Source: Massilia horti (GTDB lineage: Bacteria; Pseudomonadota; Gammaproteobacteria; Burkholderiales; Burkholderiaceae_D). From it: a stretch of 38,303 bases of DNA. Below the pieces are notes generated by a model, which did no database searches, was not told where the DNA came from, and was given only the letters and a program-made list of their open reading frames with translations. A program made the translations under genes and the position numbers. The stretch is taken from the NCBI RefSeq assembly GCF_004614195.1, contig NZ_SPUM01000048.1, positions 1-38,303 of the forward strand, given 5' to 3'. Of this stretch, positions 33,367 through 38,303 are shown in pieces; the stretch's first letter is position 1; each line of letters opens with the position of its first letter.

Positions 33367-35066
33367 TTGAAACCCTGAACAATCTTGACAATTAAATGCC
33401 GCGTCAACATCAACATCGAGTCTTGCTGAAAACTTTCCTGATGACCGTAGCCACGAGTTGCGTAGATCTCCCGCACGTGTCCCTGCGGACCTGCGCCGGA
33501 TTGCCTTGGAACCGTGTCGTCCCCGGCCGACTCCGGCACGTCTGTGTGAAACCGCAGCCGGTAACCGCCGTCGACCTCGACTTCCCGTACACCGTCGCTT
33601 GACTGTCCGATGAACTTTGCCTTTCGAATGCTACCGGGAGTCAGGGCGACGCTTTGTCCGGGCTGCTGCCGGGCCACCCAACGTATTTCGCCGAACGCGC
33701 GATGCTCCGCGTCGTCCCCATAAAACACATACGAATTCGGATGGTAATATGGCTTTAGGCCGTTCTCGCCGTCCGGCCTGGCGAGCACATTCCGGTGCAA
33801 GTCCTCGGCCGCTTTGATTGCCTTGCTGATAGCATCGTCTACCCTATTCGCCTTTCTGTCATATTTCTGCGCAGGGTCCGCCAATGCCGGGTTAATCACG
33901 CGGTACCAGGACTCCAAGTCACGGTAAAGGTCGTATGGATTGTTTTGCGGCAGGCCAAGCAGGTCTGTGCGCTTTTCTTCCTGACCGGCCGATGTCACTA
34001 CCGACAGATTCAGCCAAGGTCCAGGATAGAATTGATTCGGCAGCAATTCCAGCACCCCGGGGGCGACCGCCATCACCGGCATGGTCTTCTCGGTCGTATC
34101 ACCCGCAATCACGGCAAAAGCACTGGCCGCGATGTTATCTCCCATCCCTGACCAATAACGCGCGCCCTCCGTACCGCAAGCCATCCGCCGGTAGGCCACC
34201 GGCGCACCCAAAGCCGGCATTACGCCGTGAATAATTGCGGCGATGTCGGCCGGATCATCCGGGTCCTTGGCGCGTTGCCTTGCGCAGGCGCGTGCCACGA
34301 AGCCACCCATCGAATGCGTGATCAGGATGACCTTTTCACATTGATGTTTTCTGGTGTTCCAATATTCCTTAATCTCGTCAATCTTTTTGCTGAGCCGTTG
34401 CGCCGACACGGCGCACGACTGGAGCCAGTTGTAACCGACCGCATATACCGGATATTGGTACCCGGCATATTTTTCCAATTCCTGCTCGGTCACTTTCTGG
34501 ATGCTGCGCACGCCCCATTCGCTTGGTTTGCATTGCATGACCCGTTTCCAATGATCCCGGATCTCGCGCTCGCGATTCCGGTTCATCTTGAACGTATGGT
34601 CAAGACAGCGCTGCAATTCGACCATAAGGTCCCCGTAAGACCCGGCATGCAGTTCGCCCCACCCGCGAGCCTTCATCTCGTCGCGCGATATTAGCGTCGA
34701 GTTGAAATCCAGATCGCCTGAATCGTCGACTTCGAGAATTGCCGGATTCAGGAGCTTTTGGCGCTGTGCGGGGGTACGCCCATGCCAATTGCGGATCTCG
34801 GTCACCCCGTCGACCACGCCATTGGGCGGCCTCCAAACGACCTCGCCCGGCTTCAACCCCGAGTCCTGCAGGCTTGCTCCGTCCGTTCGGGCACGCAGGT
34901 TCGTCCCCATGATTCCCGGCACAAAGATAACCGGGATGACCTTGCGCGAGCCGATCGTGACGCGCGCCCGCACCTTGTACGAAGTTGCCGAGGCTGTGGT
35001 ATGCGCGACGAGGCTGCCGTCAACATCGACGGTCGGCTGGGGGATGCGCCGGGTAGGCTCTGTCAT
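33363..35066 (-). CDS. Tle4-like T6SS phospholipase effector
   Basis: A 567-residue alpha/beta-hydrolase, probably a lipase effector delivered by the type VI system and acting on membranes of target cells. PVIFVPGIMGTNLR (45-58) is the strand and oxyanion region shared with PGAP1/LCAT-like lipases. The nucleophile is Ser252 in THSMGGFVARA; Asp516/517 in AGDDTVP and His542 in GYGHQESF complete a likely triad. No signal peptide is present, as expected for T6SS cargo. Assignment to Tle4 rather than another Tle group rests mainly on its Tli4-like partners. ATG overlaps link it to vgrG upstream and to the immunity gene downstream. Codon use looks less GC-rich than in the flanking genes. Confidence 0.85.
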   Translation of the reverse strand: MTEPTRRIPQPTVDVDGSLVAHTTASATSYKVRARVTIGSRKVIPVIFVPGIMGTNLRARTDGASLQDSGLKPGEVVWRPPNGVVDGVTEIRNWHGRTPAQRQKLLNPAILEVDDSGDLDFNSTLISRDEMKARGWGELHAGSYGDLMVELQRCLDHTFKMNRNREREIRDHWKRVMQCKPSEWGVRSIQKVTEQELEKYAGYQYPVYAVGYNWLQSCAVSAQRLSKKIDEIKEYWNTRKHQCEKVILITHSMGGFVARACARQRAKDPDDPADIAAIIHGVMPALGAPVAYRRMACGTEGARYWSGMGDNIAASAFAVIAGDTTEKTMPVMAVAPGVLELLPNQFYPGPWLNLSVVTSAGQEEKRTDLLGLPQNNPYDLYRDLESWYRVINPALADPAQKYDRKANRVDDAISKAIKAAEDLHRNVLARPDGENGLKPYYHPNSYVFYGDDAEHRAFGEIRWVARQQPGQSVALTPGSIRKAKFIGQSSDGVREVEVDGGYRLRFHTDVPESAGDDTVPRQSGAGPQGHVREIYATRGYGHQESFQQDSMLMLTRHLIVKIVQGFK

Positions 35067-37900
35067 GCTTCGCCTCCGTCCGGTGCTTTGCCTTCCTCGT
35101 CTTCCGCCATCCTGACCTCGATGTCCCCGAACGCGTGGGCACGGACAATGGCGGTACGCCCCTCGTCGTCGGTGGTGCCCTCGATGGTGGTGCCATCCTC
35201 ATGCTTGGCGACATAACGCACTCCCTTTACCGGCATGCCCGTCTGGCGATCGTAAAGCACGACCCGTTCGTCCGTCTCCAATGTAGAACGCGGCAGATTC
35301 AGCCCCACCGGGGCTCCGTCGCCTGCATTGAGTTGCTGGAAGCGCGCCGACTTCACGATAAACCGGCCCGAACTTTGCTGGGTAATGGTGCCGTTGTCCC
35401 AATCGGTTTGCGTCCCCTGTGATACCACCCTCACCTTCGGCGCCTGCAGCGTAATGGTCTCGGTCGCGACCAGGTCGAGGCACTTGCCTGCCTTGATCTC
35501 GATATTGCCTTGATGCGCTTGCACTAACAGGTTGCCACGGGCGGCGACCAGCTTAAGGCCGAGTTCATAGGCGAACACGCTGACGGCGCGCGCCGCGCGC
35601 AGGAACAGATTGCGCCCGACGGACATCTCGCCGTCGGCGGCGGACACGATGTCGACCTTGGTCTCAGCGCCGATCGCAACAATGGTCTGGCTGGCCACCA
35701 TGACGCCGGCCGGCCCGCTGGCGGCGACAACCGGCTGCCCGCCCGTGGCTGCGGCGCCGCCCACGTTCGAACCCTCATGCCAGTTTTTGAGCTTCTCCAC
35801 CAATTCCGCCAGACTCGGCTTGGACGCATCGTCTTCCGAATTCTCGGTCGCGAGCTGGTCCAGTTTCTGTAACACGGACTGCAACACCTCGGCCAGCCCG
35901 ACCAGCCCGGATCGATCCAGCAGCGTCCCTTCGGCGTCGGCGCTTGCCTCCGCGCTGATCAGGACACCCTGCGCGCCGCGCACCGCGACCGCCTTGTCGC
36001 TGCGCAGTTCGGCGCCCTCGCCGCGCGGCTCGCCGCTGCCGTTGTGCTTCGGCTGCGTCAGCCAACCCAGGTTCAATTCGGAGGTCCCGTGGTCGCTCGC
36101 GAGCTGCGCGCTGATCTGGCCACGGGTATCGTCAAAGCGCAGCTGGTTACCGCGGTGCCCGCCAATTTCGCGGCTCCTCGTCCCAGACAGGTAGCGGTTG
36201 CCGGGCAGCTCGCCCATCCGCGACAGGGCCGGCGGCGTGCCGCGCTGGTTGTACAACTGGGACAGGATGATCGGCTTATCCGGATCGCCGCCCAGGAAGG
36301 AGACCAGCACCTCGGTACCCACACGCGGCAGCCCGAGAACGCCGCACTGCTGCTGACTGCCCGGACCATTGCCGGCCCAGTTGGCGGCCACCCGCACCCA
36401 GGCCGAATCGGCCGGGCTGTCCGAGGCGCCGGCGCCGTGGGCGTGCTTGTGGTCGGTCGCGCGCATGCCGGGAAAGCGGATCTTCACGCGGCCGAGCGCG
36501 TCGCAGTACACCTCTTCGTTCGGCGGCCCCACCACCACCGCGCTTTGCAGCTGCGGCTGCGGCAAGTCCACGCGCGGGTCGAAGTGCGGCACGATCGGCA
36601 CCCCGCGCCGCACGGCGGTAAAGCTCATGTGCATGCGGACCTGGCTGCCATCGAGATCCTCAGACACTGGGAATGCCGCCAGCATCTCTTCGCTCCAGCG
36701 GTTCCTGGCCAGCAGCCGCTCGGCCTGCGCCGACAGCTCCTTGGGCAGGTTGTTTTGTGCAGCCACGTGCAGCTCGGTGATCACGAAATCCCGCTCTTCC
36801 GGCGGATGGGTGTCGATCTCCGGATGGCCTGCCAGCGTGAAGTACTCGCCGGCGCAAAAGTCGCGCACCGTGCCTTCGCCCTGGAAGCATTTGCTCTCGT
36901 ACTCGTGCCGGTGCATGCGCACCTGCCCGAGCCGCAAGTGGTCTTCGACGTCGTTGCCGACATGCGGCACGTCGACGAGGTAGTCGTCCAGCGTCACCGC
37001 CAGCTGGTTGCCGTTGGTGCCCTGGTCGGCCGCGCCAGGGGCGGTGGTGGTCATGAAATGCGCGCCAAGCGGGTTCTTGTAATCCCAGCTGTGGCGGGTG
37101 GCGCTGCCCGGCTGCAGCCGGCGTGCGGCATTCCAGGAGGTGATCGTGTCGCGCTTTTCCGTCGCCAGGTCGCGGCGGTAGCGCACGGTGCCGGCCGCGT
37201 TCTGCGGCAGGCTGTGCGGATCATTGAACAGCACCAGGGTGTGCGCTGGCACCTGGTCATGCGCCGGGTCGACCGCCGTATTGTGGCTGCGGCCCGGACG
37301 GAAGTACCAGGACACGCCGCGCCGCTTGAGCAACCGCCGGACAAAGGCAGCGTCCGACTCGTTGTGCTGCATGACCAGTTCGCGCGGCGGGAACTGGCGC
37401 TGGTCGAACAGCGGGTCCAGTTCGTACTCGAAAGCGCCGGCCAGCACCGCATTGGTGTGGCGCCATTCGTCGAACAGCACCTGCACGATCTCGAGCTCGT
37501 TCTGGTAGCGGAAGATACGGCTGTTGACCCGCTTTTCCATGATTTCCATGGCGTCCCGCATCACCAGCTGGTACGAAGCCAGCGCGCCGTCGCAGTCGCC
37601 GCCACGCGCCTCGGTAATGACGCCGCATACGCTGCGCAACTGGCCGCGGTCGGTCACGATCTGGATTTCGGCCGGCAGCGCGATCAGTTCCTTGAGCGGC
37701 AGGCGCGGGCTACTGGCGATGCAGGCCACGCGGTATTCGATTCCGCCGCAAATCGACTCGGTTCCGACGATCCGCTGCGGAAGGAGCACGTCGTCCGCCA
37801 GGCGTTCGGAATGCGCGAGACGAAGGCGCAACGGCCGGTGGGCCGTACTCAATGCGCTTTCGTGTTCCAGTACGCGCAGGAATTCGCTGGCGCTGTCCAA
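35063..37900 (-). CDS. vgrG: Type VI secretion tip protein VgrG with DUF2345 and transthyretin-like tail
   Basis: A 945-residue spike protein. The gp27-like base spans about 1-430 (VMQHNESDAAFVRRLLKRRG near 176-195), the gp5 OB-fold is about 452-555 (DALGRVKIRFPGMR, WAGNGPGSQQ, GTEVLVSFLGGDPDKPIILS), and a DUF2345 beta-helix region spans about 600-865. A 55-residue tail (876-932; DERVVLYDRQTGMPVKGVRY and TTDDEGRT) resembles the transthyretin-like adaptors that load Tle effectors in other systems. The start is TTG at 37900, fixed by AAGGAG six bases upstream. No other T6SS structural genes are present, so this is an orphan vgrG cassette depending on a core system elsewhere. Confidence 0.93.
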   Translation of the reverse strand: MDSASEFLRVLEHESALSTAHRPLRLRLAHSERLADDVLLPQRIVGTESICGGIEYRVACIASSPRLPLKELIALPAEIQIVTDRGQLRSVCGVITEARGGDCDGALASYQLVMRDAMEIMEKRVNSRIFRYQNELEIVQVLFDEWRHTNAVLAGAFEYELDPLFDQRQFPPRELVMQHNESDAAFVRRLLKRRGVSWYFRPGRSHNTAVDPAHDQVPAHTLVLFNDPHSLPQNAAGTVRYRRDLATEKRDTITSWNAARRLQPGSATRHSWDYKNPLGAHFMTTTAPGAADQGTNGNQLAVTLDDYLVDVPHVGNDVEDHLRLGQVRMHRHEYESKCFQGEGTVRDFCAGEYFTLAGHPEIDTHPPEERDFVITELHVAAQNNLPKELSAQAERLLARNRWSEEMLAAFPVSEDLDGSQVRMHMSFTAVRRGVPIVPHFDPRVDLPQPQLQSAVVVGPPNEEVYCDALGRVKIRFPGMRATDHKHAHGAGASDSPADSAWVRVAANWAGNGPGSQQQCGVLGLPRVGTEVLVSFLGGDPDKPIILSQLYNQRGTPPALSRMGELPGNRYLSGTRSREIGGHRGNQLRFDDTRGQISAQLASDHGTSELNLGWLTQPKHNGSGEPRGEGAELRSDKAVAVRGAQGVLISAEASADAEGTLLDRSGLVGLAEVLQSVLQKLDQLATENSEDDASKPSLAELVEKLKNWHEGSNVGGAAATGGQPVVAASGPAGVMVASQTIVAIGAETKVDIVSAADGEMSVGRNLFLRAARAVSVFAYELGLKLVAARGNLLVQAHQGNIEIKAGKCLDLVATETITLQAPKVRVVSQGTQTDWDNGTITQQSSGRFIVKSARFQQLNAGDGAPVGLNLPRSTLETDERVVLYDRQTGMPVKGVRYVAKHEDGTTIEGTTDDEGRTAIVRAHAFGDIEVRMAEDEEGKAPDGGEA

Positions 37901-38158
37901 AACGGTCTCCTTCTATTTGTGTATCAGAAGAACACATATTCTCAGATCGCATTGTTGTGTTTGTTGCGCCCAGTCATTCGCAAAGGTGAACTTCGCGGCT
38001 TTGTGGTGGTCCTTTCGCCTCCTGTTTAAAAGGGCGCGTGTAGCGCTACCGGACGGTGCAAAAGGCGAGCCCAAAATGGGCGTCTTTGAGGGCCTGGGAA
38101 TGGCGAATTATGCAAACCGCATAAATCAAGACCAAAAAGTCGGGAGTTCGCCGCAACG
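37901..38158. other. Non-coding region upstream of vgrG
   Basis: No gene is seen. The vgrG ribosome-binding site AAGGAG is at about 37907-37912. A small stem (GCCC AAAAT GGGC, 38069-38081) flanked by AAAAGGCG and CGTCTTT reads on the minus strand as a weak terminator-like hairpin ending in TTTT, possibly for a gene beyond the right edge. The vgrG promoter should lie here, but I could not pick one with confidence. Confidence 0.4.
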
Positions 38159-38290
38159 CGTAGGGGGCGCGGGGCCGCCGAGGACCAGTGCGCACGCGGT
38201 TCGCGAACGTAGCATTATGGTGGTGGGGCCGCGGGCCTGCAAACGATGACCGCGTGCGCACAGGTCCTCGGCGGCCCCGCGCCCCCTACG
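38159..38290. repeat. 132-bp REPIN-like inverted repeat with 42-bp arms
   Basis: Left arm 38159-38200 and right arm 38249-38290 are reverse complements at 41 of 42 positions, around a 48-nt loop. The arms begin with CGTAGGGGGCGCGGGGCC and end in GTGCGCACGCGGT. The right arm is base-for-base the same as 41 bp of the repeat unit ending at 23118. The loop contains GTTCGCGAAC, also common to the 23-kb cluster. Confidence 0.8.
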
Positions 38291-38303
38291 CTGGCAGCAA
38301 ATG

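Noticed and set aside
36044..38029. A very long open frame on the plus strand opposite vgrG (and similar ones opposite the ABC exporter, the permease and aroC).
   Set aside because: They lie antisense to genes with clear domain motifs, show no recognisable motifs, and are expected from codon bias in high-GC DNA.
38064..38086. Rho-independent terminator for a gene beyond the right edge.
   Set aside because: The stem is only five clean base pairs with mismatches above it, and the T-run is four bases; kept only as a note in the upstream region of vgrG.

Overview
The window is a high-GC chromosomal segment of a betaproteobacterium, most likely family Oxalobacteraceae (Massilia/Duganella/Janthinobacterium type). 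This rests on gene content and on the style of the proteins (ComEC, DUF2069, two PEP-CTERM proteins, a YihY protein with a long C-terminal extension, an orphan T6SS vgrG cassette). It is inference, not a database match. No rRNA, tRNA, CRISPR array or transposase was seen.

Layout. 1-8 kb: aroC (minus) faces away from a REC-DUF3369-GGDEF-EAL signalling protein; then a two-CBS protein (minus), a MetY-type sulfhydrylase translationally close to an alpha/beta hydrolase, and a YihY-family membrane protein (minus) whose stop codon lies inside a REP-type inverted repeat. 8-16 kb: a tightly packed plus-strand run of a WrbA-type quinone reductase, DUF2069, an FAD-linked D-hydroxyacid dehydrogenase, an FtsX-type permease, an AttH/CrtC-like lipocalin protein and an ABCB-type exporter. 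15.7-17.9 kb: a tandem duplication of about 1.12 kb, with two EF-hand-containing PEP-CTERM genes, two pairs of a 61-bp palindromic repeat and a decayed copy of the exporter's 3' end. 17.9-24.7 kb: a threonine-aldolase family enzyme, thyA-folA, a large basic amino acid decarboxylase, a REP-like repeat cluster, dcd and a second alpha/beta hydrolase. ThyA, FolA and Dcd belong to the same dTMP-supply pathway.

24.7-27.5 kb: a Cpx-type envelope-stress module, with a Spy/CpxP-like periplasmic protein divergent from cpxR-cpxA. Two perfect GTAAA-N5-GTAAA boxes lie between them. 27.5-30.4 kb: a SnoaL-like protein and comEC. 30.4-37.9 kb (minus strand): a type VI secretion cassette, vgrG (with a transthyretin-like tail) - Tle4-like phospholipase effector - two Tli4-like immunity paralogues - remnant of a third. 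The first three genes overlap by four bases (ATGA). It is visibly less GC-rich than the flanks (eyeballed, not computed).

The most unusual region is the immunity-gene array. The first paralogue carries two unrecognised C-terminal CPxSGWWxC modules, the second of which has its own Shine-Dalgarno and in-frame ATG. The second paralogue ends exactly where those modules would begin. A 20-codon relic of a third copy runs up to comEC. Repeats of at least two palindromic families (GTAG-type REP/REPIN elements and the GGGGTCAGAGTCGA hairpin) are scattered through the intergenic spaces and in places supply stop codons to neighbouring genes.
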